From: JANQRX01 sp963663975
Lineage (GTDB): Bacteria > Pseudomonadota > Alphaproteobacteria > Rhizobiales > Kaistiaceae
Assembly (NCBI GenBank): GCA_963663975.2
Contig: CAXXRA010000006.1
Coordinates: 310,001-374,000, forward strand
DNA: 64,000 bases
Direction of reading: 5' to 3'
Shown here: positions 1 through 11,335 of the stretch, piece by piece
Position numbering within the stretch: the first letter of the stretch is position 1
Layout of the letters: each line of letters begins with the position of its first letter
Notes under the pieces: generated by a model
What the model was told of the DNA's origin: nothing
What the model saw: the letters and a program-made list of their open reading frames with translations, nothing else
The model's database searches: none
Made by a program: the position numbers and the translations under genes

Positions 1-664
1 TCCGCAGGACCGGTTCGCGCGGTTCATCCGGTGGACGTCCGGCGACTTCGAGCCAGTTCACATTGCGCAAATAGTTGGGCATCGGAATGCCGGGCGTGAC
101 AATGCGATGGTCGTCCAGGTCCTCCAGCGAAGAGGGATGACCAAAGCGCTTGAGATATGACGGTGCGGCATAGAGATGCATGTGGACGGTGAAAAGCCGC
201 CGCTGGATGAGATCGGGCTGGGTCGGCTGCCGAAGGCGTATGGCCACATCGGCTTGGCGCATCGACAGATCGAGTTCGTCGTCGTCGAGGATGACCTGCA
301 GGTTCACGCTTGGGTAAAGATCGACGAATTCATGCAGCCGCTGGGTCAGCCACGTCGATCCGAGCCCGATCGTGGTGGTGAAACGCAGTGGCCCCGACGG
401 TGTCTCCGCGGACTCGGCCACCCGCGCACGCGCGGCGTCGATCTTGAGCATCACTTCGTTGCTGGTCCGGTAAAGCGCCTCTCCCTGCTCGGTCAGGATC
501 AGCCCGCGGGCATGGCGGTGAAAAAGTGGCACGCCGAGATCGTGCTCGAGTGCGCTGACTTTGCGACTGACCGCCGACTGGCTCATATCCAGCGTCTCAC
601 CGGCATGGGTGAACGACCCGGCTTGCGCCGCAGCGTGGAAGATACGTAGCTTGTCCCAGTCCAT
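1..664 (-). CDS. LysR-family transcriptional regulator, partial (3' end outside window)
   Basis: DNA-binding regulator whose first 221 residues are in the window; the rest runs off the left edge. The N-terminus starts MDWDKLRIFHAAAQAGS and continues into a typical LysR winged HTH (residues about 3-62, with TLDMSQSAVSRKVSALE). A substrate-binding domain follows from about residue 90. The ATG at 664 gives the usual LysR start. It lies 27 nt after the trxB stop on the same strand, so the two genes are probably cotranscribed. The neighbouring trxB does not prove a redox role; the ligand is unknown. Family assignment is secure, targets are not. Confidence 0.9.
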   Translation of the reverse strand, partial: MDWDKLRIFHAAAQAGSFTHAGETLDMSQSAVSRKVSALEHDLGVPLFHRHARGLILTEQGEALYRTSNEVMLKIDAARARVAESAETPSGPLRFTTTIGLGSTWLTQRLHEFVDLYPSVNLQVILDDDELDLSMRQADVAIRLRQPTQPDLIQRRLFTVHMHLYAAPSYLKRFGHPSSLEDLDDHRIVTPGIPMPNYLRNVNWLEVAGRPPDEPREPVLR

Positions 665-691
665 CGCCCCGGTCGCCCCCGACGAGATGTT

Positions 692-1669
692 TTATTCGGC
701 CGGTTCCAGCGCCTTGCTCGAGGCTTTCTCCGCCTCAGCCGGCTCGGCAAGAAATTTCTGCGCTTCCAGTGCGGCCATGCATCCCTGGCCGGCCGCGGTC
801 ACGGCCTGTCGGAAGATATCGTCGGTCACGTCGCCGGCGGCGTAAACACCGGGAATGCTGGTCGCGGTGGAGTCGGATGCGGTCCACACATAGCCATTGG
901 GCTTCATGCGCAGCTGGTCGCCGACAAGCTCGGTCGACGGCTCGTGACCGATGGCGACAAACGCACCATCGAATTTTGCTTCGCTGGTCTTATGGGAGTG
1001 AACGTTCCTGAGCCTCAATCCGTTGAGCGCCGCCGGCACGCCGTCGGAACCCAGGAATTCCTCGACCACCGTGTCCCACACGACCTCAATTTTTGGATTG
1101 GCGAAAACACGGTTCTGGAGAATCTTGTCGGCTCGCAATTCATCGCGACGGTGAATGAGCGTGACCTTGGAGGCAAAATTGGTCAGGAATACCGCCTCTT
1201 CGGCGGCCGTGTTGCCGCCGCCGATCACGGCGACCGGGCGGTCCTTGTAAAAGAAGCCGTCGCAGGTCGCGCAGGCCGAGACTCCGAAGCCGCGGTACTT
1301 CTGTTCCGAAGGCATCTCAAGCCATTTCGCCTCGGCCCCGGTGGTCAGGATCAGCGTGTCGCAGGTGTAGGTCTGACCGGAGTCGCCGAACACCTTGAAG
1401 GGACGCGCCGACACGTCGACCGAGTCGATGTGGTCGTTGACGATACCGGTGCCGACATGTTCGGCCTGCGCCTTCATCTGCTCCATCAGCCATGGACCCT
1501 GAATCGCCTCGGCGAAGCCGGGATAGTTCTCGACGTCGGTGGTGATGGTCAGTTGTCCGCCAATGGTCACGCCGGTGATCATCACCGGCTCAAGCATCGC
1601 GCGCGCAGCATAGATGGCGGCCGTGTACCCGGCCGGTCCTGATCCCACGATGATAACCTTGGCGTGCAT
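692..1669 (-). CDS. trxB: Thioredoxin-disulfide reductase
   Basis: Cytosolic FAD enzyme that passes NADPH electrons to thioredoxin. The 325-residue protein has the FAD-binding GSGPAG motif at residues 9-14, the redox-active CATC pair (C133 and C136) and the NADPH-binding GGGNTA motif just after it. The C-terminal FAD motif YAAGDV is also present. The length is normal (about 315-325), with a short hydrophilic C-terminal tail. The ATG at 1669 has an AGGACG ribosome-binding site upstream. It heads a two-gene unit with the LysR regulator. Confidence 0.97.
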   Translation of the reverse strand: MHAKVIIVGSGPAGYTAAIYAARAMLEPVMITGVTIGGQLTITTDVENYPGFAEAIQGPWLMEQMKAQAEHVGTGIVNDHIDSVDVSARPFKVFGDSGQTYTCDTLILTTGAEAKWLEMPSEQKYRGFGVSACATCDGFFYKDRPVAVIGGGNTAAEEAVFLTNFASKVTLIHRRDELRADKILQNRVFANPKIEVVWDTVVEEFLGSDGVPAALNGLRLRNVHSHKTSEAKFDGAFVAIGHEPSTELVGDQLRMKPNGYVWTASDSTATSIPGVYAAGDVTDDIFRQAVTAAGQGCMAALEAQKFLAEPAEAEKASSKALEPAE

Positions 1670-1969
1670 GTGTCGTCCTATCAGTTCGTCATGCCTATTT
1701 TCGTCGTCGCAGCCCGCTCAAATGAGCGTCCATCCGGCGCGAGGCGTTTCGTCCGTCAAGACGAGGCGTTTTCGCAAACATGCAAGCCCGAACCTAGCAG
1801 ATTGGACGCCGCGTCGCATGAGGAAGACTGCCCGGCCGGCCTTGCGGGCCTGACCATCAGATAATCCATTGCTGTCCGCGATTCAAACCGGACGGCCGGG
1901 GCGGCTGGATCAATCCTGTGCTAGCTGGCCGGAAGAATGATCGCGGCGCCGTGAGCGCCACCGGTGCTG
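1670..1969. other. Intergenic region between greA and trxB
   Basis: No coding signal with family resemblance is visible. It should contain the trxB promoter on the minus strand and the 3' end of the greA transcript. A weak GGCGC/GCGCC hairpin lies near 1945, just after the greA stop, but no T-run follows, so a terminator is not claimed. Confidence 0.4.
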
Positions 1970-2443
1970 TCAGACAAACTTGACATCGAGGATTTCGTAC
2001 GAGCGGGCGCCGCCGGGCGCGCTGACTTCGACCGCGTCCCCCTTGGCCTTGCCGATCAATGCCCTGGCGATTGGCGACGAGATCGAAATCTTGCCCTCTT
2101 TGACGTCGGCTTCGGTGTCGCCGACAATCTGGTACTTTTTCCTCTCCTCGGTGTCTTCGTCGATGAGGCTGACGGTAGCGCCGAACTTGATGGTCTTGCC
2201 GGTGAGTTTGGAGATATCAATGATGTCCGCGCGCGAGATCTGATCTTCCAGCTCGACGATACGGCCCTCATTGAGCCCGTGGGCTTCCTTGGCGGCGTGG
2301 TACTCGGCGTTCTCCGAAAGATCGCCGTGGCCACGCGCCTCGGCAATCAGTTCGATGATCCGCGGACGCTCCTCGGTTGTGCGCCGCTTCAATTCTGATT
2401 CCAGAGCCTGGTGTCCCGAGGCCGTCATCGGAATCTTCTCCAT
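1970..2443 (-). CDS. greA: Transcription elongation factor GreA
   Basis: Binds the RNA-polymerase secondary channel and stimulates transcript cleavage in backtracked complexes. The 157 residues cover the family's full length. The N-terminal coiled coil (residues about 8-75) carries the GDLSENAEY tip motif with the acidic residues needed for cleavage. A C-terminal FKBP-like domain follows, with SPIARALIGKAKGD. The ATG at 2443 follows a GAGGAAA ribosome-binding site. It is 143 nt downstream of carB on the same strand, so read-through from carB is possible. Confidence 0.97.
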   Translation of the reverse strand: MEKIPMTASGHQALESELKRRTTEERPRIIELIAEARGHGDLSENAEYHAAKEAHGLNEGRIVELEDQISRADIIDISKLTGKTIKFGATVSLIDEDTEERKKYQIVGDTEADVKEGKISISSPIARALIGKAKGDAVEVSAPGGARSYEILDVKFV

Positions 2444-2586
2444 CGTATTTCCTCAAATCGTACAAACAATCCTCTGCGGCGGTTTCATCTGGAACCGCCG
2501 CATCGGGGTCAATCACCATGTCGGGCGGAAGCCTTGGAACTGGCGTCCGCGGAAGTCCTCCGGCTCACCGCGCCGGCCACCCATGT

Positions 2587-5838
<3,252 letters not shown>

Positions 5839-6019
5839 CGTCTCGGGCGAACGAAACCCCGGCTCGGGATCTCTGGCCGGGGCGCGAATCCATGGGTCAA
5901 CTGGGCCGAGGCGGGCTTATAGGTCAAAAGCCGGCAGGTGGGAAGCCGCACCGATGTCCGTGGCCACCACCCGCCCGAATTCTTGCCGGCATCACCCGCT
6001 GCCCGCCCGGCGCCAGGTC

Positions 6020-6047
6020 GGCCGCCGGTTGATCTGAACCGGCGGCC
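6020..6047 (-). terminator. Perfect 11-bp hairpin downstream of SRPBCC gene
   Basis: GGCCGCCGGTT and AACCGGCGGCC form a perfect inverted repeat around a 6-nt loop. It starts 22 nt beyond the SRPBCC stop codon. No T-run follows on either strand, so it is either a non-canonical terminator or an RNA-stabilising hairpin that separates this insertion from carB. Confidence 0.5.
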
Positions 6048-6069
6048 CTGTTGCAGCGTGGTTGAACCG

Positions 6070-6558
6070 TCAGGCGGCCGCAGGCTCGGGCAGGCCGATG
6101 GGCGCGGGGCCTGCCTCAGCCTTCTGGGCAAGGCCGTCGAGGACGTCGGCCAGCGTCCTGGTTATGAACCGTCGCAGGACAAGTCCGTCGATGATGCGTC
6201 CGAACAGGCCATATTTGGGCGTGTAGTGCATTTCCATGAAGGCAACCGAACGGTCCTTCGAGGCTGGCTCGACGCCAAGGCTGGTCGTGATTTTCTCGAT
6301 CGGCATGGTGCCCTCATAGATGTCGACCGTGTAGCCGGCTCCCGGCCGCCAATCGACGACCCGTTCGCGCACCCAGTTTCTGCCGTCCTTGAGGTCGCAA
6401 TGGCGTTCCGCACCAAGGCCCGTTTTCGGCGCCCCCTCGAGGATTCTTGATTCGGAGACATGTGGATTGAAATAGTCGATGGAGCCGAAGTCGGACAGCA
6501 GCGGCCAAACCGTGGCGGCGGGCCGGGCGATCGGCTTTTCAATGCGAATGACGGACAT
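6070..6558 (-). CDS. SRPBCC-fold (polyketide cyclase/START-like) protein
   Basis: Small lipid- or ligand-binding-fold protein of 162 residues without a signal peptide, probably cytosolic. It opens MSVIRIEKPIARPAATVWP and continues LLSDFGSIDYFNPHV, the standard start of the SRPBCC/polyketide-cyclase-2 family. The start at 6558 is preferred because AGGG sits 9 nt upstream; an ATG at 6567 abuts that site. It is divergent from a TetR gene and shares a 111-bp control region containing two similar inverted repeats. It is probably the regulator's target. The bound ligand cannot be read from the sequence. Confidence 0.85.
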   Translation of the reverse strand: MSVIRIEKPIARPAATVWPLLSDFGSIDYFNPHVSESRILEGAPKTGLGAERHCDLKDGRNWVRERVVDWRPGAGYTVDIYEGTMPIEKITTSLGVEPASKDRSVAFMEMHYTPKYGLFGRIIDGLVLRRFITRTLADVLDGLAQKAEAGPAPIGLPEPAAA

Positions 6559-6591
6559 GATGTTCATCCCTGATCTGGCGGGTGGTTGATA

Positions 6592-6643
6592 AGAGAATGA
6601 TTGTTCTCTATGTGATATGATATAGAAGAACTGGCATTCTCTT
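6592..6643. promoter_or_regulatory. Two tandem inverted repeats, probable TetR operators
   Basis: AGAGAA-N6-TTCTCT at 6592-6609 is a perfect palindrome. A second, imperfect version (AGAAGAA-N6-TTCTCTT) lies at 6624-6643. Both sit in the short divergent region between the SRPBCC and TetR genes, where autoregulatory TetR operators normally lie. The spacing and shared half-site AGAA/TTCT make binding by the adjacent TetR protein likely; this is inference. Confidence 0.7.
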
Positions 6644-6669
6644 TCAAGCCGAACATACGGTTGTGAACC

Positions 6670-7254
6670 ATGCCGAGACCACGTGGATTTGAACCCGACG
6701 ACGCTGTTGAGGCCGCCATGAATCTGTTCTGGCAGCGCGGCTACGACGCGGTTTCGTTTGACGATCTGGTCGCCGCGACCGGCGCCAGCCGCCGCGGCCT
6801 CTACAGTCTGTGGGGCAGCAAGGAAGATCTGTTTGCGGCCGCCATGGCGCGTTATCGCCACGGCGTGGGCGACTATTTCTTCGACGACATGGAAGCCGAC
6901 GGTGCCGGTCGTGCGGAGATCGAGGCGTTTTGGGACAAGTTCGAAGCGGGCGCGCGGAGCGATCAGTTCCGCGGCTGTTTGATCATGCGAACCGCCAATC
7001 AGCCGCTGGCGCGGCGACCGGCGATCGGCGCGGAAATCACCGGATACTTCGACCGTTTTCAATCGGCGTTCGGCCATGCCCTGGCCGGTGCGGTGAAGCG
7101 GGGCGAGGTTGAAAAGGTCGTGGATCCGGCGATCGCCAGCGCTCTGGCGTTCGGCGTGGCCTATGCAGTCTCGGCGGTCGCGAGCGAGGGCGGCTTTGAT
7201 CGACATGCCGAGCAGCTGATTGCCGCCGGCCGTGCCGCGACCGGGGTGGGATGA
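6670..7254 (+). CDS. TetR/AcrR-family transcriptional regulator
   Basis: A 194-residue helix-turn-helix repressor. The N-terminal domain (residues 6-55) includes AAMNLFWQRGYDAVSFDDL and the recognition segment VAATGASRRGLYSLWGSKEDLF. The C-terminal ligand domain fits the TetR_C class seen with short substrate-inducible enzymes. It is divergent from the SRPBCC gene and separated from it by two candidate operators. Its 3' end is only 19 nt from the carA stop, convergent and without an obvious terminator. Confidence 0.93.
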   Translation: MPRPRGFEPDDAVEAAMNLFWQRGYDAVSFDDLVAATGASRRGLYSLWGSKEDLFAAAMARYRHGVGDYFFDDMEADGAGRAEIEAFWDKFEAGARSDQFRGCLIMRTANQPLARRPAIGAEITGYFDRFQSAFGHALAGAVKRGEVEKVVDPAIASALAFGVAYAVSAVASEGGFDRHAEQLIAAGRAATGVG

Positions 7255-7273
7255 CCCGCCCGGCCGTGGCGTT

Positions 7274-8473
7274 CTACCCCGCCCCGGCCTTCTCCATCAG
7301 CCCGACAAAGCGGCCAAAAAGGTACCGGCTGTCGCGCGGGCCGGGCGAGGCCTCCGGGTGGTACTGCACCGAGAACACCGGTCGATCCTTCAGCCGCAAG
7401 CCGCAATTCGATCCGTCGAACAGAGAAACATGAGTCTCTTCAACGTTCTCCGGCAAGGTTTTTGAATCGAGCGCGAAGCCGTGATTCATCGAGGTGATCT
7501 CCACCTTGCCGGTGGTGAGATCCTTGACCGGGTGGTTTGCGCCGTGATGACCCTGATGCATTTTGCGGGTCCGGCCGCCGAGCGCGATGCCGAGCATCTG
7601 GTGGCCGAGACAGATGCCGAATACCGGCAGACCGGCGGCGATGATCGAGCGGATCGTGGGTGCGGCATATGTGGCCGTGGCGGCCGGGTCGCCGGGTCCG
7701 TTCGACAGAAAGACGCCGTTCGGTTTGCGTTCGAGAATCTCCTCGCCGGTCGTCGTCGCCGGCACCACGGTGACGCGACATCGGTGTTCGGCAAGAAGGC
7801 GCAGGATATTGCTCTTGATGCCGTAGTCGATGGCCACGACGTGGTGCCGCGGCCGCTCCTGTTTTCCGAATCCCTTGCCCCAGCGCCACGTGGTTTCGTC
7901 CCAATCATAGCTTTGGCCGGTAGTGACCGCGGCCGCCAGATCCATCCCGACCAGGCCGGGCCAAAGCCTGGCCCGGTCTGCCAGCTCAGCCCTGTCGAAA
8001 ATGCCGTCCCCATGGTGGGCGATCGTCGCGCCGGGCACACCCTCGATGCGAATGCGCCCGACCAGGGCCCGCGTGTCGATTCCGGCGATGCCGATAATGC
8101 CGCGAGCGCGCAGCCAGGCGTCGAAATGGCGGCTGGCGCGGTAGTTGGACGGCTCGGAGATATCGGTTTTCAGGATGCACCCCAGAACCCCGGACGAGGA
8201 GGCGGCGTTGACGGTCTCGACATCCTCGTCATTGGCACCGACATTGCCGACATGGGGAAAGGTGAAGGTGACGATCTGGCCGGCATAGGAGGGGTCGGTC
8301 AGAATCTCCTGGTAGCCGGTCATGGCGGTGTTGAAGCAGACCTCGCCCGCCGCTGCGCCTTCCGCGCCGATGCCGAGGCCGGCGATCTCGGTTCCATCGG
8401 CAAGAATCAGCAACGCTGTCGGTTTTGGATCCGGCCAGTCGGGCATCTTGATTTCTGTCGCTTTTCGGACCAT
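7274..8473 (-). CDS. carA: Carbamoyl-phosphate synthase small subunit (glutaminase)
   Basis: Hydrolyses glutamine and channels ammonia to CarB. The N-terminal CPSase domain (residues about 18-150) contains FNTAMTGYQEILTDPSYAGQ. The class I glutamine amidotransferase domain has the nucleophile in GICLGHQ (about residue 286) and the His/Glu pair in YHPEASPGP. The 399-residue length is normal. The ATG at 8473 is used here; an in-frame ATG at 8446 is equally plausible because neither has a clear ribosome-binding site. Confidence 0.97.
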   Translation of the reverse strand: MVRKATEIKMPDWPDPKPTALLILADGTEIAGLGIGAEGAAAGEVCFNTAMTGYQEILTDPSYAGQIVTFTFPHVGNVGANDEDVETVNAASSSGVLGCILKTDISEPSNYRASRHFDAWLRARGIIGIAGIDTRALVGRIRIEGVPGATIAHHGDGIFDRAELADRARLWPGLVGMDLAAAVTTGQSYDWDETTWRWGKGFGKQERPRHHVVAIDYGIKSNILRLLAEHRCRVTVVPATTTGEEILERKPNGVFLSNGPGDPAATATYAAPTIRSIIAAGLPVFGICLGHQMLGIALGGRTRKMHQGHHGANHPVKDLTTGKVEITSMNHGFALDSKTLPENVEETHVSLFDGSNCGLRLKDRPVFSVQYHPEASPGPRDSRYLFGRFVGLMEKAGAG

Positions 8474-8673
8474 ATACGCACGCCCAAGGACGGGGCATAC
8501 CGGCGCAGCATTTTCGGCGCGTAAACCGCGCGAAGTTAGGGCATGTGTGTGGTAACGTCAACTGGAGATGGCAACCAAAACTCTATATATTTCAATGACT
8601 TGCGCGATCATGGGATGTTGCGTGCAATCGCGCTGTGGGTTAGGCTGGCATTTCTTGCCGATGGAGAGACTCG

Positions 8674-9123
8674 ATGCGTGAACGGCTCAGCGCCGCACTC
8701 AAGGAAGCGATCGGGGAAGACGACAAACGCAAGGTCTCCACGCTTCGCCTGATCAAGGCGACGGTCAAGGACCGCGACGAGGCGGCTCTTGCGCTTGGAC
8801 GCGAGCGCGTCGAGGACGCCGACATCACCGGCATCCTCGTCAAAATGATCAAGCAGCGGCTCGAATCCACCGAGAACTACGAGGCGTCGGGACGACTGGA
8901 CCTGGCTCAGGAGGAACGGGACGAAATCTCTATTCTCGAGGGTTTTCTGCCCGATCAGCTCGACGAGGATCAGGTTCGCTCGGTCTGCGCGGAGGCGATC
9001 AAAAAAACTGGCGCTGCCGGCCTGCGCGACGTCGGCAGGTGCATGCAGACCCTGAAATCCCGTTACAAAGGTCGCATGGATTTCGCCAAGGCCGGCGCTG
9101 TCGTACGCGGGATGCTTCGCTAG
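8674..9123 (+). CDS. GatB/YqeY-domain protein
   Basis: A 149-residue cytosolic protein of the YqeY family, related to the tail domain of the amidotransferase subunit GatB. It is helical throughout, with LRLIKATVKDRDE near the start and the conserved segment EISILEGFLPDQL in the middle. A GGAGAG ribosome-binding site precedes the ATG. It lies directly upstream of dnaG and rpoD, the arrangement usual in alphaproteobacteria. The biochemical role of the family is not established; a tRNA-related role is only suggested by the domain. Confidence 0.93.
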   Translation: MRERLSAALKEAIGEDDKRKVSTLRLIKATVKDRDEAALALGRERVEDADITGILVKMIKQRLESTENYEASGRLDLAQEERDEISILEGFLPDQLDEDQVRSVCAEAIKKTGAAGLRDVGRCMQTLKSRYKGRMDFAKAGAVVRGMLR

Positions 9124-9233
9124 CCGGAGCGCTTGATCACCCTTTTGCCTGTGGATAGCGGGGATAAGCGGGCGCGACCCGCTCGTCATCGGCCATACCT
9201 GAAGGCTGACGCCACCGGAGGCGAATCGCCGCC

Positions 9234-11162
9234 ATGCGATTTTCCGATTCCTTTCTCGACGAGATCCGCACCCGACTGCCCGCCTCGGAGGTTGTCGGCC
9301 GTCGGGTGAAGTTGAAGAAGCAGGGCCGCGAATTCGCCGGCCTGTCGCCTTTCAATGCCGAAAAAACAGCTTCCTTTTTCGTCAACGACCAAAAAGGCAA
9401 ATGGTTCGATTTCTCCGCCGGCAGGACCGGCGACATCTTCTCCTTCGTGATGGAGACCGAGGGCCTCAGTTTTCCCGAGGCGGTGGAACGATTGGCCGGC
9501 GAGGCCGGCGTGCAAATGCCGGCCCGCGACCCGAATTCGGAGGCCCGTGAGAAAGAGCGCGCCAGCCTCCACGAGGTCATGGAGCTGGCCGCCGCTTTTT
9601 TTGAAACCAGCCTCAACTCAGCGGCCGGAGCCGGCGCCCGCGGCTACCTTCTCAGACGCGATATCGGTCCCGAGGCTCAACGTCGGTTCCGCATCGGCTA
9701 TGCTCCCTCCGGCCGCAGTGAACTCAAGGCCGATCTCGCCGCCAAGGGGGTTGATCAGACCCTGATGGAGGCGGCCGGCCTGCTCGTCACCGGCGACGAC
9801 ATCCCGGTTTCCTTCGACCGCTTTCGCGATCGGGTCATGTTTCCCATCACCGATCTTCGCGACCGTGTGGTCGGCTTCGGCGGGCGGGCGATGTCGGCCG
9901 AGGTGCAGGCCAAATATCTCAACTCGCCCGAAACCGACCTCTTCCACAAAGGGGCGCTGGTCTACAATGGCTCGGTCGCGCGCAAGGCTGCCCATGACGA
10001 GGGCACCGTGATCGTGGTGGAAGGGTATGCCGATGTCGTTCAGATGGCTTCGGCCGGGTTCGCCAACACCGTTGCCCCCCTTGGCACCGCGTTGACCGAG
10101 CGCCAGCTGGCGCTGCTGTGGCGGATGGCGGATGAGCCGATTCTGTGTTTCGACGGCGATCCGGCCGGCGTCCGCGCCGCCAATCGCGCGGTCGATCTCG
10201 CCCTGCCGCTGCTCGAGCCAGGCAAGAGCCTGCGGTTTGCTGTGCTACCGGCTGGCCAGGATCCAGACGATCTGGTGCGCGCCGAGGGCCGCGCGGCGGT
10301 GGAAGCGGTGATCGCCGCGGCGCGGCCGATGATCGACGTTCTGTGGGCCCGCGAGACCGAGCATGCCGCGTTCGATACTCCGGAGCGGAGGGCGGCCCTT
10401 GAGGCGGAGCTCGGCCGCCTCGCCCGCTCGATCGGCGACGAGACGGTCCGACGCCATTATCTGCGGCTGCTCAGGGAGCGGGCGGAAGTTTTTTTCGGCT
10501 ATGGCGACCAACGACGCGACGGCGAGCGCTTTGGCGGCGGCCATCGAGGCCCGGCTCGCTTTGGCGGCCCCTCGTCGCGCGATCGTCGCCCGACCAGGCC
10601 TGATCGCCTGCCTGTATCGGAACGGGTGAAACGCTCCACACTTATTCGCGGTACGGCGGCAAATCCATTGCGGGAAGCGGTCTTGATCATGACCATGGTC
10701 AACCACCCGGCTCTGATCGCAGATGATGTCGATGAGTTCAGCAGCGTCGAGTTCAGCCACCGCGAGCTTGATCGCCTGCGTGAGGCTGCGCTGGGTTTTG
10801 CCGCCGAGATCGAGAGCATCGATGCCGACAGGATGAGAGCCCATCTCGACACCGGGCCGCATCGGGATCTCGTGGCCCGGTTGGAACGGCAGATTAGAGA
10901 GGTCGGGCTGTGGTCGGCAGGGCCCGCGGCTGACGACGCCGACGCCGCCGAAATGTGGCGCCAAGTGTTGGTCTTGTACCGCCGGGAGCGGACGTTACAT
11001 AGGGAATTGCGGGATGCTGAGACCGCCCTCGCCGGGGATCCGAGCGACATCAATCTCGCCCGCCTGGTCGACATTCAGAACCAGCTGGCGAGCCCTGAGG
11101 GTACCGAGGCCCTGATCGATGGATTTGGGGCCGGTTCGGGGCGCGAGTCGCCGGCATTTTGA
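9234..11162 (+). CDS. dnaG: DNA primase
   Basis: Synthesises RNA primers at the replication fork. The 642 residues contain an N-terminal zinc-finger-like domain, the catalytic core with a TOPRIM subdomain (residues about 256-315, VVEGYADVVQMASAGF and CFDGDPAG) and a C-terminal helicase-interaction domain. The usual CHC2 zinc ligands are absent: the CPFH position reads SPFN and the CxxC position reads DFSAG. From memory, Bradyrhizobium-type primases share this loss, so it is a lineage trait, not decay. The gene is part of yqeY-dnaG-rpoD. Confidence 0.97.
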   Translation: MRFSDSFLDEIRTRLPASEVVGRRVKLKKQGREFAGLSPFNAEKTASFFVNDQKGKWFDFSAGRTGDIFSFVMETEGLSFPEAVERLAGEAGVQMPARDPNSEAREKERASLHEVMELAAAFFETSLNSAAGAGARGYLLRRDIGPEAQRRFRIGYAPSGRSELKADLAAKGVDQTLMEAAGLLVTGDDIPVSFDRFRDRVMFPITDLRDRVVGFGGRAMSAEVQAKYLNSPETDLFHKGALVYNGSVARKAAHDEGTVIVVEGYADVVQMASAGFANTVAPLGTALTERQLALLWRMADEPILCFDGDPAGVRAANRAVDLALPLLEPGKSLRFAVLPAGQDPDDLVRAEGRAAVEAVIAAARPMIDVLWARETEHAAFDTPERRAALEAELGRLARSIGDETVRRHYLRLLRERAEVFFGYGDQRRDGERFGGGHRGPARFGGPSSRDRRPTRPDRLPVSERVKRSTLIRGTAANPLREAVLIMTMVNHPALIADDVDEFSSVEFSHRELDRLREAALGFAAEIESIDADRMRAHLDTGPHRDLVARLERQIREVGLWSAGPAADDADAAEMWRQVLVLYRRERTLHRELRDAETALAGDPSDINLARLVDIQNQLASPEGTEALIDGFGAGSGRESPAF

Positions 11163-11335
11163 GCGTTGGGCGTGGAATCGGTGTTGCCGCACACGGTTAA
11201 GCGTGGCTTAAGAGGGTTTGGATTACATCGCGGAACGGGCTCATCTGCGGGGCCGGTGCCGTTTCTCGGCAGCTTGATTTTTTTTGGCGGTCGCGACGGC
11301 AAAAAGTCGCCGCCTCTGTCCGGTCGGAGACATGA

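Noticed and set aside
6070..7206. 378-residue form of the SRPBCC protein
   Set aside because: The extra N-terminus is antisense to the TetR gene and crosses the operators. The domain begins at 6558.
11281..11312. GGCGGTCGCGAC/GTCGCCGCC hairpin as a dnaG terminator
   Set aside because: The stem is imperfect, the loop contains an A-run, and no T-run follows. It lies only 25 nt before rpoD, and the dnaG-rpoD pair is often cotranscribed.
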